From assembly GCA_002340355.1 (NCBI GenBank), contig DDLX01000041.1, positions 1-36,667 on the forward strand: a stretch of DNA of 36,667 bases. Direction: 5' to 3'. The translations under genes and the position numbers were made by a program. This DNA comes from Cytophagales bacterium UBA2561. GTDB taxonomy: Bacteria > Bacteroidota > Bacteroidia > Cytophagales > Thermoflexibacteraceae. The notes beneath the pieces were generated by a model. That model saw only the letters and a list, made by a program, of their open reading frames with translations. It was not told where the DNA came from and searched no databases. Positions 23,722-31,977 of this stretch are shown one piece after another (within the stretch, counting starts at the first letter, position 1; every line of letters begins with the position of its first letter).

Positions 23722-24963
23722 ATGAATCTTTTATTTTTTGATGATGATCTTCGAATGGCACTTTTGCCTTTGACTTATACCCGACCTATGGCAGAGCTTC
23801 GGGTAGGTATTTTGAAAATTGCTGAAAAATGGCAAAATTATTTCAAAGTTCACCTGAAAAATACGGTGCTTCAGAGTTCCTATCTTACTACTGATTATTT
23901 ACAAACGAAATTTTCTGCTTATTATTCATCCGATAATCAGATAGAAAATTTATATTTAAATGGAGCAGTTTGTCCAAATTTGGAACTGATTCAGGCAGTT
24001 TTGAAATTAAAATCCAATGAGTCTATAATTACTAAAAATCGGGTGATTGCAGTAAAAACTTCAGAAAGATTGGCAAGTTTTGATCAATTGCAAGATTTTG
24101 TATATAGTCTGAAAAGTCATCGTCAAGAGGTTGATACTCCTACTATTATTGAGCATCCTTGGCATATTTTTCAGAAAAATCGAAGCGAAATCATAGCGGA
24201 TTATGAACTCCTAACGACAGGTCGAAAATCCCAACCAATTACTGATAAATATACGGCTGTTTACGGACGTGAAAATATCTTCTTAGAAGAAGGAGCAACC
24301 GTTCGGGCAAGTATTTTGAATGCTGAAAATGCACCAATTTATTTGGGTAAAAATTCAATCGTTTCGGAGGGGAGTATTATTCAAGGAGCTTTTGCACTTG
24401 GCGAGAGTGCTGTAGTGAATGCAGGAGCAAAAATACGAGGAGATTCTACTATTGGAGATTTTTCGAAAGTAGGAGGAGAGGTTTCTAACTCTGTCTTACA
24501 GGGATTTAGTAACAAAGGACATGATGGCTTCTTAGGAAATTCGGTTTTAGGAACTTGGTGTAATTTAGGAGCAGATACCAATACTTCGAATCTTAAAAAT
24601 AATTACAGCTCGGTCAAAGTTTGGGATCATCGAACCGAAAATTTTATAAATACAGGGCTACAATTTGTGGGCTTATTGATGGGCGATCATGCCAAAGCGA
24701 GTATCAATACGATGTTTAATACAGGAACGGTAGTTGGAGTAGGGGCAAATGTATTTGGAGCAGGTTTTCACCCAAAATTTGTACCTTCGTTTTCATGGGG
24801 AGGACAGGATAATTTTGATACATTTCGGTTTGACCGCTTTATTGAATTGGCTCAGATTATGATGCAACGCCGAAATCAAAAGCTAGTAAATGGCGAAAAA
24901 GAACTTTTATATCATATTTGGCAAATAACTCAGAAATATCGAAGTAAAAACACTTTGAATTAA
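23722..24963 (+). CDS. GlmU-like sugar nucleotidyltransferase/acetyltransferase, Bacteroidota type (413 aa)
   Basis: Resembles the alternative GlmU family of Bacteroidota, thought to make UDP-N-acetylglucosamine for peptidoglycan and lipopolysaccharide. The N-terminus MNLLFFDDDLRMALLPLTYT then RPMAELRVGILKIAEKW is the family mark. The second half (from about residue 190) shows hexapeptide repeats of a left-handed beta-helix, for example GKNSIVSEGSIIQGAF and SVLGTWCNLGADTNTSNLKN. The end contains the acetyltransferase-like FGAGFHPKFVPSFSWGG. The length fits. The exact activity of this family rests on genomic inference rather than on motifs of classical GlmU. It stands alone between a hairpin and an exported-protein gene. 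Confidence 0.88.
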   Translation: MNLLFFDDDLRMALLPLTYTRPMAELRVGILKIAEKWQNYFKVHLKNTVLQSSYLTTDYLQTKFSAYYSSDNQIENLYLNGAVCPNLELIQAVLKLKSNESIITKNRVIAVKTSERLASFDQLQDFVYSLKSHRQEVDTPTIIEHPWHIFQKNRSEIIADYELLTTGRKSQPITDKYTAVYGRENIFLEEGATVRASILNAENAPIYLGKNSIVSEGSIIQGAFALGESAVVNAGAKIRGDSTIGDFSKVGGEVSNSVLQGFSNKGHDGFLGNSVLGTWCNLGADTNTSNLKNNYSSVKVWDHRTENFINTGLQFVGLLMGDHAKASINTMFNTGTVVGVGANVFGAGFHPKFVPSFSWGGQDNFDTFRFDRFIELAQIMMQRRNQKLVNGEKELLYHIWQITQKYRSKNTLN

Positions 24964-25097
24964 AATGATAATAGGTTTATCAAGTTATAAAAAAAATAAG
25001 TCTATTTTTTTGGTGTAAAAATATGATTCCCAATTTTTTAGTGCCTGATAAACGAAATCCTTAAATGTATTCTGATTATCTTTAAAAATTAAATCTA

Positions 25098-25907
25098 ATG
25101 AAATGTATCTTTTTCGTTATTAGTTTGTTATCTGTCATTTCGTGTTATGCACAAAATACTACTAATTCTAAGACTGATAATAACTCTAATTCTTCCAAAA
25201 ACTCGGAATCATGGCAACAACAATCTCTTAACCAAGATATGAGTGATAGCTTTAAAAATTATTTGGATGAATTTATGACGGTTGTTCAAGAACGTAATTA
25301 CTCAAAAATTTATGAAATGGCTGATGAAGAGCTACATAAGATACAATCAGAAGAAGATATAAAACTGATTTTTGAGATGTATAATCGACATTATGGAAAG
25401 ATCGAAAATTATGAGTTAGTCTCGGCTTGGCAGGTCAATCAGGATACGAACGAATTTCTGAGAATGCGTTATCATTTGGAATTTAAAAATTATAAGGGAA
25501 CAGCCAACGGAATTTTCAAAATACATGGAGATAGTTTGAAGATGTTTGGATTTAGTTATACCGTAGCTGATTATGCTTTTGTTTTATCTTTGGATAGCAT
25601 TGCCCAGCCTGTGTTAAAAGCCATTGAACAAAAAAATATAAAACAAATTTATGACTTGACCTCATCGCTGTTCAAAGGTAGTGTTTCTAGGGACGAATTT
25701 GAGGCTGAAGCACGCAAAATGTTAGAGGTAGATATTCAAAAATTGAAAATGTTTCAAAATAAGTTGTTCAGAAAAAATGGGCAAAAATTCATGATTATTG
25801 TCTATGAAATTAATGACAATTCGGGACTTCAATTAGCATATAGTCAAATGGGTGATACTTTTCAGTTGGATGGAATAAATTATATTCCTTTTCAGCCCGA
25901 AGAATAA
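25098..25907 (+). CDS. Exported protein of unknown function with two NTF2-like segments (269 aa)
   Basis: A secreted or lipid-anchored protein. The N-terminal signal (MKCIFFVISLLSVISCYAQ) can be read either as a lipobox (VISC) or as an ordinary signal with cleavage after the C-Y-A segment before Gln. A Ser/Asn-rich linker follows. Two similar helical segments, about residues 58-110 (MTVVQERNYSKIYEMADEEL) and 170-225 (AIEQKNIKQIYDLTSSLF), suggest a duplicated NTF2-like or DUF3887-like fold. No catalytic motif was seen. Its stop lies only six bases from the stop of the convergent acyltransferase gene, with no hairpin between them, so transcripts from the two strands probably overlap. Confidence 0.7.
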   Translation: MKCIFFVISLLSVISCYAQNTTNSKTDNNSNSSKNSESWQQQSLNQDMSDSFKNYLDEFMTVVQERNYSKIYEMADEELHKIQSEEDIKLIFEMYNRHYGKIENYELVSAWQVNQDTNEFLRMRYHLEFKNYKGTANGIFKIHGDSLKMFGFSYTVADYAFVLSLDSIAQPVLKAIEQKNIKQIYDLTSSLFKGSVSRDEFEAEARKMLEVDIQKLKMFQNKLFRKNGQKFMIIVYEINDNSGLQLAYSQMGDTFQLDGINYIPFQPEE

Positions 25908-25913
25908 CCAGAT

Positions 25914-26822
25914 TTATAATGTCTTTTTCTGCTTTGTATCATAAATCTGATAAAGAGGTTCATTTTTTCGTTTTTGTTTCCAACGCCGATGCGTCCAAAG
26001 CCAATATTGGGGAGCTTTTTGGATTTCTTGCTCTAATTTTCGAGTGTACTTTTCGGTAATGTTGCCTGCGGGTGATGTTTTTGGGTTGGTCTCTAAAACT
26101 TGATGTACAGCTTGATAATATCCCCGTTTTATTTTATGAATTTCGGTATAAATAACTGGATAATTAAATAGTTTAGCATAACGTTCTGCCCCAATAACAA
26201 CCGAAGTATCTTGTTCTAAAAAACGTGTCCAATATACTTTTCGGCTATTGGTAGAAGCTTGGTCAGCCATAACTAACAAAGCAATAGGAGTAGTTTGAGG
26301 ACGTTTGCATACTTTTAGTAATTCACGTTTTGTAACTAATTCTAAGCCAAATTTGGCACGAGAGGCTTTCATTTTTTCATTAAAAAACTTGTTTTTGAGC
26401 GATTTATAAATTCCCACTGCTTGGTGAGTAAATACCAAATCTGAGGCTAAAGCTACAATTTCCCAGTTATTATAATGTCCCCCCATTAAAATTACACTTT
26501 GGTTATCCTGATAAAATGACTCCAGTACTTCGGGATTTTGCACAATAAATCGCTTCTTAAGTTCTTTTTCTGAAATCGACAGAAAGTATAAGCTTTCGAC
26601 CAATACATCACAAAAATGATGGTAAAATTTTTGAACAATAACTTCAATTTCTTTTTCTGATTTGTTAGGGAAAGAACGTTGTAAGTTCTGATAAACCACT
26701 TTCTTACGGTACCCACCAAGCCGACATAGAAAAAGATATAAAATGTCTGAAAAAAGATACAAAATAGGTAATGGAAGGAAAGATAAAGGTTTAATTATCA
26801 GGTAAAAGAGTAAAAAAGTCAT
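25914..26822 (-). CDS. LpxL-like lysophospholipid acyltransferase (302 aa)
   Basis: Acylates lipid A or a related lipid at the inner membrane. One or two hydrophobic segments are at the N-terminus (about residues 3-33). The catalytic HX4E motif is GGHYNNWE (His116, Glu121). Later conserved parts are VMADQAS and the C-terminal PQYWLWTHRRWK, both typical of the LpxL/HtrB family. The longest frame runs back to a GTG at 26957, but it would pass through a perfect terminator hairpin (26871-26902). I therefore start at the ATG at 26822 (MTFLLFYL), which also gives the normal family length. An ATG at 26867 is the alternative. Confidence 0.9.
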   Translation of the reverse strand: MTFLLFYLIIKPLSFLPLPILYLFSDILYLFLCRLGGYRKKVVYQNLQRSFPNKSEKEIEVIVQKFYHHFCDVLVESLYFLSISEKELKKRFIVQNPEVLESFYQDNQSVILMGGHYNNWEIVALASDLVFTHQAVGIYKSLKNKFFNEKMKASRAKFGLELVTKRELLKVCKRPQTTPIALLVMADQASTNSRKVYWTRFLEQDTSVVIGAERYAKLFNYPVIYTEIHKIKRGYYQAVHQVLETNPKTSPAGNITEKYTRKLEQEIQKAPQYWLWTHRRWKQKRKNEPLYQIYDTKQKKTL

Positions 26823-26870
26823 GGGGCGTTTTAAACTAGGAGTTAGAGATAAATAGGTAAATAACATAAA

Positions 26871-26902
26871 AAACTTGCTTCGTAAAGTGTTGAAGCAAGT
26901 TT
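26871..26902 (-). terminator. Rho-independent terminator of the response-regulator gene
   Basis: Perfect 11-bp stem (AAACTTGCTTC / GAAGCAAGTTT) with a 10-base loop. On the minus strand it runs directly into a T-run (TTTTTTATG). It lies 58 bases after the stop of the response-regulator gene and sets an upstream limit for the acyltransferase start. Confidence 0.85.
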
Positions 26903-26959
26903 GAATCATTTTTATTTTTTGTGGGGAGAGAATTTCAGAGGTGCAATTAATAATCACTC

Positions 26960-27376
26960 CTAGACATCTAAACTGAGTAGATTTTCTTGTGTTAGAGGCT
27001 TATTAATGTAGCGTTTTACATAAGCATAGTTTTTTGATTTATTGGCATCTTGTGGATTAATCGAAGAAGTTAGTATAATTACCTTACATTGCGTTTTCGT
27101 ATCTTCGGAGAGCTTCGCAAATTGGTCTAAAAACTGAAACCCATCCATAAGAGGCATATCAATATCTAAAAAAATAATCTGAGGTAAAACCTGCTTAATA
27201 ATTTCGGCATCGTTAATTTTTTCTAAGTTTCGCAAGAACTCAATCGCACTTTTAGCCCCTGAATGCGTAAAGATAGTCTCGCAGATGTTCGCCGCTTCAA
27301 TGATTTTTTGATTGATAAGATTGTCAATTTCGTTATCATCAATCAGCATGACGGTATTGTATTTTCGCTCTGACAT
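26960..27376 (-). CDS. Single-domain response regulator, CheY-like (138 aa)
   Basis: A stand-alone receiver domain with no output domain. The acidic pair is Asp13-Asp14 (LIDDNEIDN), the phosphorylated residue is Asp71 (FLDIDMPLMDGF), the switch Thr is Thr103 (ILTSS) and the conserved Lys is Lys126 (INKPL). It should receive phosphate from a histidine kinase, not encoded here, and signal by binding a partner protein; such lone receivers are common in Cytophagales. The longest frame begins at a TTG; the ATG at 27376 is three codons in and is preferred. A strong terminator follows. About 240 bp of AT-rich DNA without other genes lies upstream. Confidence 0.93.
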   Translation of the reverse strand: MSERKYNTVMLIDDNEIDNLINQKIIEAANICETIFTHSGAKSAIEFLRNLEKINDAEIIKQVLPQIIFLDIDMPLMDGFQFLDQFAKLSEDTKTQCKVIILTSSINPQDANKSKNYAYVKRYINKPLTQENLLSLDV

Positions 27377-27561
27377 TTGCTTCAAATTAGGATTAATGGT
27401 TTTCTAAAGTCCTAAATGTATAAAATAAAGTTCAACCCAAGTCATTCAATCTCTATAACTTATCAAAAACACGCTGTTTTTTAACAATTTGTTGAATGTA
27501 TAATTTCCTCCTAAATTAGGAATTTTTTGTAAGTTCAAATGTACTGAATAAAATTGAATTC

Positions 27562-27591
27562 AATAGCATATCTAACAATTTTCATGCTATT
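27562..27591 (-). terminator. Hairpin after rodA
   Basis: Perfect 8-bp inverted repeat (AATAGCAT / ATGCTATT) with a 14-base loop about 30 bases past the rodA stop. A T-rich but interrupted stretch follows on the minus strand. Probable terminator, only moderately strong. The remainder of the 27377-27620 gap holds nothing else recognised. Confidence 0.45.
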
Positions 27592-27620
27592 TTATCGTGT
27601 TTTTTCATCTTAGTTAGGTG

Positions 27621-28934
27621 TCAGCGAACCAATAACTGCATTCGATGAGCATCCAGCTTGACCATGATAAATAATAAAATAGTAAATGACCATAAAGAAG
27701 AACCACCATAACTAAAAAAAGGTAATGGAATGCCGATTACAGGGAAGAGTCCGATCGTCATCCCGATATTGACCATAAAATGAAAAAAGATAATGGCAAC
27801 AACACAGTATCCATATACCTGTGAAAACTTTGATTTTTGGCGTTCTGCTAACAAAATAAGTCGTATCAATAAACACACAAATAAGATAATAACCATTGAT
27901 GTTCCTATCCAGCCCCACTCTTCGCCAATCGTACAAAAGATAAAATCAGTACTTTGGTCAGGAACAAAATCAAATTTGGTTTGTGTGCCTTCTAGAAAGC
28001 CTCGACCAAATGTGCCTCCAGAACCAATCGCAATTTTGGATTGCGTGACTTGCCAGCCTTGTCCTTGTGGGTCAAGTGTTGGATCAAGAAAAGCTTTAAT
28101 GCGAAGTCGCTGGTGGGGTTTTAAGAATTCTAGGAATTTGTTGATTCCGAGTACAACAATGACAGATAAACCAAAACCTAATAACAACTTTCCTCGGTTT
28201 TCCCATGTTTTCTCTATAAAATAATAGATTGTGACAGTAATTATGGCTAGAATCAGAAAAACATAAATTAATTCTTCATTAGGAATTAATAAACCTACAA
28301 TAAACATAGTAATGACTAGTAAACCTAATCCTGTTAGGTATTGCGGAAAGCCCTCCCGATAATAGACAATAAAAAAAGTAGCAAACACCAAAGCTGAACC
28401 CGTATCTCCCTGTAAAATAATGAGGATGGCAGGAGCTGCAATAATGCCCACTAGTGGAATGAGCATTTTTAGGTTATCAACATTCTTATTAGTTTCACTA
28501 ATGAAACGAGCTACTGCTAAAGCCACACCTACCTTCATAAATTCAGCAGGTTGAAATCGAATACCACCCACGTCAAACCACGATTTTGAGCCTGCTACTT
28601 CGCGTCCAAAAATTAGTACACTCACCAATAAGGTAATGCCTAGACCATAAGCGATGTAAGAAAAGGTGTCATAAACCTTAAATTCCATCACCATAATTAG
28701 AAAAATAAGAATACTTGTGAGCGAAATCCAAAGTAATTGTTTGCCTGAATTGAGAGACATACTAAAAATATCCCAGAAACCATCTTGTTTAGTTGGGTCA
28801 TAAACAGCAGCGTAAATATTTATCCACCCCATTAAAACTAAGGTTAAGAAAAGAGATACGGTTACCCAATCCATTCGTTCGAAAACATTTTTTTGACGGA
28901 TGTCTCCTACACGAATTATATCTGTTATTTTCAT
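27621..28934 (-). CDS. rodA: Rod-shape SEDS peptidoglycan glycosyltransferase RodA
   Basis: A SEDS-family polytopic inner-membrane enzyme that polymerises peptidoglycan glycan strands during cell elongation, normally with a class B penicillin-binding protein. About ten hydrophobic segments are visible in 437 residues. Family motifs: FQPAEFMKVG, then SGGTFGRGFLEGTQTKFDF with PDQSTDFIFCTIGEEWGW, and near the C-terminus PLPFFSYGGSSLW. The length is somewhat greater than many RodA proteins because of a longer loop around YFIEKTWENRGK. No PBP2 gene is adjacent in the window. It follows the TrmH-like gene by 82 bp on the same strand. The assignment as RodA rather than FtsW rests on motif resemblance. 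Confidence 0.92.
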   Translation of the reverse strand: MKITDIIRVGDIRQKNVFERMDWVTVSLFLTLVLMGWINIYAAVYDPTKQDGFWDIFSMSLNSGKQLLWISLTSILIFLIMVMEFKVYDTFSYIAYGLGITLLVSVLIFGREVAGSKSWFDVGGIRFQPAEFMKVGVALAVARFISETNKNVDNLKMLIPLVGIIAAPAILIILQGDTGSALVFATFFIVYYREGFPQYLTGLGLLVITMFIVGLLIPNEELIYVFLILAIITVTIYYFIEKTWENRGKLLLGFGLSVIVVLGINKFLEFLKPHQRLRIKAFLDPTLDPQGQGWQVTQSKIAIGSGGTFGRGFLEGTQTKFDFVPDQSTDFIFCTIGEEWGWIGTSMVIILFVCLLIRLILLAERQKSKFSQVYGYCVVAIIFFHFMVNIGMTIGLFPVIGIPLPFFSYGGSSLWSFTILLFIMVKLDAHRMQLLVR

Positions 28935-29016
28935 TAATATATTTTACTAAAAATGAGTTTTATTATTAATTAAAAAGCACAAAGTAAGTATGACTCTATA
29001 TCATGATACGATTTTA

Positions 29017-29559
29017 TTATTCCCAGAAAAACTTGGTTTTTAGCACATAGTCCCACAAAACAACTCCAACACTTACTGAAATATTCAAAGAATGTTTCGT
29101 TCCAAATTGTGGAATTTCTAAACAATGTGTACTTTCCTTGATAAAGGTTTCACTTACGCCAAAGACCTCATTTCCAAATACGAATGCTGTTTTTGTAGTG
29201 GGGTTCGGCTCAAAATTCTGCAATAACAGACTATTGTCAGTTTGTTCAACAGCAATGATCTGATAATGCTGTTGTTGTAAGAAGGCTATTGCTTCATTTA
29301 ATTCTGCAAAATATTCCCATGCAACCGATTCCGTAGCTCCAAGTGCAGTCTTCTGAATTTCTCGGTGGGGAGGGCGTGCGGTAATCCCACACAATAAAAT
29401 TTTTTCGACCCGAAAAGCATCCGAAGTCCGAAAAGTCGAGCCAATGTTATTCATACTCCGAATATTATCCAAAACTACCGTTACAGGAATTTTTGGAGCT
29501 TGGTGATAAGCTGTTACTGAAATGCGGTTCAGTTCTTCTGTCGAAAGTTTACGCCTCAT
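29017..29559 (-). CDS. SpoU/TrmH-family RNA 2'-O-methyltransferase (180 aa)
   Basis: A trefoil-knot methyltransferase that uses S-adenosylmethionine to methylate a ribose 2'-hydroxyl in tRNA or rRNA. Motif 1 is LDNIRSMNNIGSTFRTSDAF (Asn and Arg of the active site), motif 2 is FVFGNEVFGVS, and motif 3 is KHSLNISVSVGVVLWDY. The short length, with no extra N-terminal RNA-binding domain, resembles TrmH/TrmL-type members; the exact target cannot be told. The frame opens with a TTG, and the next codon, the ATG at 29559 (MRRKLSTEEL), is taken as start. It lies 59 bp after the ArsR-type gene. Confidence 0.92.
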   Translation of the reverse strand: MRRKLSTEELNRISVTAYHQAPKIPVTVVLDNIRSMNNIGSTFRTSDAFRVEKILLCGITARPPHREIQKTALGATESVAWEYFAELNEAIAFLQQQHYQIIAVEQTDNSLLLQNFEPNPTTKTAFVFGNEVFGVSETFIKESTHCLEIPQFGTKHSLNISVSVGVVLWDYVLKTKFFWE

Positions 29560-29618
29560 CAATTTAGGAAATTAGATTAGAATTTTCGTGCCAAATTTTC
29601 ACTTGGCGTAATAAGGTA

Positions 29619-30017
29619 TTAGTAAGAGATAAAAGACGCACGGCGTTCTTTTCGCTCCAGTTTATTGATAGCTAACTCACGATTGGAGTATAGAATGTGG
29701 TACGTTTCGAGGTCTTTTATCAGTTCAGGGGCTTTTCCCAGATATGAAAAGACAACCTCAGTTAACCCTTCGATTTCATCCTTAACTTGATAAAATGTCC
29801 ACTGGTCACATTTTCTTGACTTAATTAAATCGCTGTTTTTCAGGTAACTAATGTGCCGAGAAACTTTAGTTTGTGTAAAGTTCAATATCATTTCTAAATC
29901 TGAAATACACATTTCGTCATTTTGATACAGCAAATGTAAGATACGTAAACGGGACTCATCGCTCAAAGCTTTAAAAATTTGACTACCAATCTGAAGATTG
30001 AAATGCTTAATTTTCAT
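29619..30017 (-). CDS. ArsR-type winged-helix transcriptional regulator (132 aa)
   Basis: A small DNA-binding repressor of the ArsR/SmtB fold. The N-terminal helix FKALSDESRLRILHLL is characteristic and the recognition region is FTQTKVSRHISYLKNSDLI. The usual metal site ELCVCD is replaced by EMCISD: one cysteine (Cys37) remains and the second is Ser39, so classical arsenic-type sensing is unlikely. The C-terminal extension (about residues 85-132) is charged. It sits in a same-strand run between a GT2 glycosyltransferase (47-bp gap) and the RNA methyltransferase. No metal-resistance gene is near, so it may control its own envelope-gene cluster, but that is inference. Confidence 0.88.
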   Translation of the reverse strand: MKIKHFNLQIGSQIFKALSDESRLRILHLLYQNDEMCISDLEMILNFTQTKVSRHISYLKNSDLIKSRKCDQWTFYQVKDEIEGLTEVVFSYLGKAPELIKDLETYHILYSNRELAINKLERKERRASFISY

Positions 30018-30064
30018 GGTCTGATGAGGATGATGTTTATGATAAAAATCAATTTACGAATAAC

Positions 30065-31069
30065 CTAAAATAGTTTTGTCCATATTCGCTTTAGTCTGCT
30101 ACCTAAGTAGTAATAAGAAAAAGGCGAAAATGCGATAAATTTGGCTAAAAAACGAATATTTTGGGTTTGTTTCCAAAAAAATCGAACCATCGGCAACCAG
30201 CATCGCCAGAATAATACTTCGTTAAATATCTTTAAATCATAAATCTTTTGATTCTGATTTTTTTGTTTTAACTCCAAAAGTATCTTTTCTATCTTAATCA
30301 AGTATGATTTATCCGTAGAATGATCATGTTTAGCACATCTTGCTAATAAATCTAGAAATTCATCCGTTGGAGTAATGGTTAATTTTTCAAGTTGTAGTCT
30401 TCGTAATGCTTGTATTTTATCCTTATAAATAGATGCTTTTGAAGCTGTAATTTGTGTATTATGAATTCTATAATACAATAATACCTCTGATAAATTATAA
30501 AATTGAGTTATTTCTGAGGCTCTTACCCAAAGTGCATAATCCTCACAATATTCATATTTTGGATCATATGATAAATTATATTTTATCCATACTGATTTTC
30601 GTATCATAACCGCAGGATGACAGATAGGAGAATGAAATAATAGTTCACTTGCAATCCATTCGGGAGTGGTTGGATATTCCCAAATTTGTTCTGTTTTGCC
30701 AAATGTTCTGATATAAGATCCGCAAATTCCAATATCAGGATGAGTATCTAAAAATGTGATTTGTTTACTTAATCGAGATGATAAAGCAATATCATCAGCA
30801 TCTATTCTAGCAATATATTGACCATTAGCAAGTTGAAATCCTTTGTTTAGAGTCGTACAAAGTTTAAGGTTAGATTCATTTCGAATATATCGAATCCGTT
30901 TATCGTAATAAGATTGAATTATTTTTTCAGAATTATCCGTAGAACCATCATTGATGATCAGAAATTCAAAATCTGTAAAATCTTGCGAAAGAATACTATC
31001 AATAGCTTCACGAAGATATTTTTCTGCATTATACACAGGCATTATGACAGATACTTTTGGTTTTGTCAT
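30065..31069 (-). CDS. GT2-family glycosyltransferase (334 aa)
   Basis: Transfers a sugar from a nucleotide-sugar donor, probably for a surface polysaccharide or O-antigen. The GT-A fold starts with KVSVIMPVYNAEKYLREAID; the donor-binding segment has LIINDGSTDNS, and the DxD motif is Asp90-Ala-Asp92 (ARIDADDIA). The acceptor region HPAVMIRKSVW fits bacterial GT2 members. The last 100 residues are basic and may touch the membrane. The ATG overlaps the stop of the fucosyltransferase-like gene by 4 bp, so the two are translationally coupled and probably act on the same glycan. Confidence 0.93.
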   Translation of the reverse strand: MTKPKVSVIMPVYNAEKYLREAIDSILSQDFTDFEFLIINDGSTDNSEKIIQSYYDKRIRYIRNESNLKLCTTLNKGFQLANGQYIARIDADDIALSSRLSKQITFLDTHPDIGICGSYIRTFGKTEQIWEYPTTPEWIASELLFHSPICHPAVMIRKSVWIKYNLSYDPKYEYCEDYALWVRASEITQFYNLSEVLLYYRIHNTQITASKASIYKDKIQALRRLQLEKLTITPTDEFLDLLARCAKHDHSTDKSYLIKIEKILLELKQKNQNQKIYDLKIFNEVLFWRCWLPMVRFFWKQTQNIRFLAKFIAFSPFSYYYLGSRLKRIWTKLF

Positions 31070-31941
31070 AATTTAATCCAGTTTTTAGGTAATAAATCGG
31101 TATTATCTAAGTTTTGGTTGGATAACCATTGTTTTGGAGCAATGACAATTTTATTAGTGTTTGGATTTAACCACGCTCCCCACCAACTAAAACTACTATT
31201 TGCAATGATGTGATGTTGGCATAAACTCATTAAGTACATATCTTCCCAATCGGCATTCCTTTCTGTTACAAAAGTTTGTGGAAAACCTGTTTTGAGATGG
31301 GTTTTACACCATGTAATATCATCCGAAAAAATCAAAAAATTAGGTTTAGAAATTCGCTGAGCTATATACTGAATGGCATTTTGATAATAATCTAATGAAC
31401 AATTCCCATGAAATTGTTGAACCATTTTGTTGGCTACATAATCACCTCTTCGTACGTGAAGCGAAATCATTGATTGTGATTTTACGACTTGTAAAAGAGA
31501 ATCATTTTGAGCAATTAATTTTTTTTTGAAAGTGAATAATTTTCGTATATCTTCTTCATAACCAGTAAAATACTTATATGATTGCCAATAACCCTGTAAA
31601 TATAAATCTTGGTTATATTTTTTTAAAATTGTAGGAATAAAATGAAATAAATCTGATTTATTTTCCTTTATGATTTTGGCTTTACCATATCTAAGTTCTG
31701 CAAATGCTTTCAAGAAAGTATCTTTTTTGCCTGCGACTTCCTGAAAACGTTGCAACTGCCTTGTCTTTGCAAATAAAAAATTCGTGTCAAAGCAATCTAA
31801 ATCGTACTGTCTATCCTTATATTTGGCAAAGGCAGAAATGTCTAGAAATAATGTTGTTTGATTAATTTTTCGGAGTGTCTCAGCAAAAGCTAATTGAAAC
31901 ATTTGATTTCCCAGACCTCCTATAATTCTGGTAATTATCAT
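31066..31941 (-). CDS. GT11-family alpha-1,2-fucosyltransferase-like enzyme (291 aa)
   Basis: Expected to add L-fucose in alpha-1,2 linkage to galactose or a similar residue. Family motifs are the N-terminal IIGGLGNQMFQ, the donor-binding HVRRGDY (His162-Asp167) and the C-terminal SSFSWWGAWLN. The frame is open to an ATG at 31977, directly after the upstream stop. I choose the ATG at 31941 (MIITRIIGGLG) because GT11 proteins usually begin a few residues before the GGLGNQ motif; use of 31977 would add 12 residues. It overlaps the GT2 gene by 4 bp and follows the giant repeat protein gene closely. Confidence 0.93.
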   Translation of the reverse strand: MIITRIIGGLGNQMFQLAFAETLRKINQTTLFLDISAFAKYKDRQYDLDCFDTNFLFAKTRQLQRFQEVAGKKDTFLKAFAELRYGKAKIIKENKSDLFHFIPTILKKYNQDLYLQGYWQSYKYFTGYEEDIRKLFTFKKKLIAQNDSLLQVVKSQSMISLHVRRGDYVANKMVQQFHGNCSLDYYQNAIQYIAQRISKPNFLIFSDDITWCKTHLKTGFPQTFVTERNADWEDMYLMSLCQHHIIANSSFSWWGAWLNPNTNKIVIAPKQWLSNQNLDNTDLLPKNWIKL

Positions 31942-31977
31942 AACTAAAATAGTGTTTTTATTAAAACTAAGTATCAT

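Noticed and set aside
26823..26957. N-terminal extension of the acyltransferase back to a GTG
   Set aside because: It would run through a perfect terminator hairpin with a T-run, and the extra residues do not fit the family.
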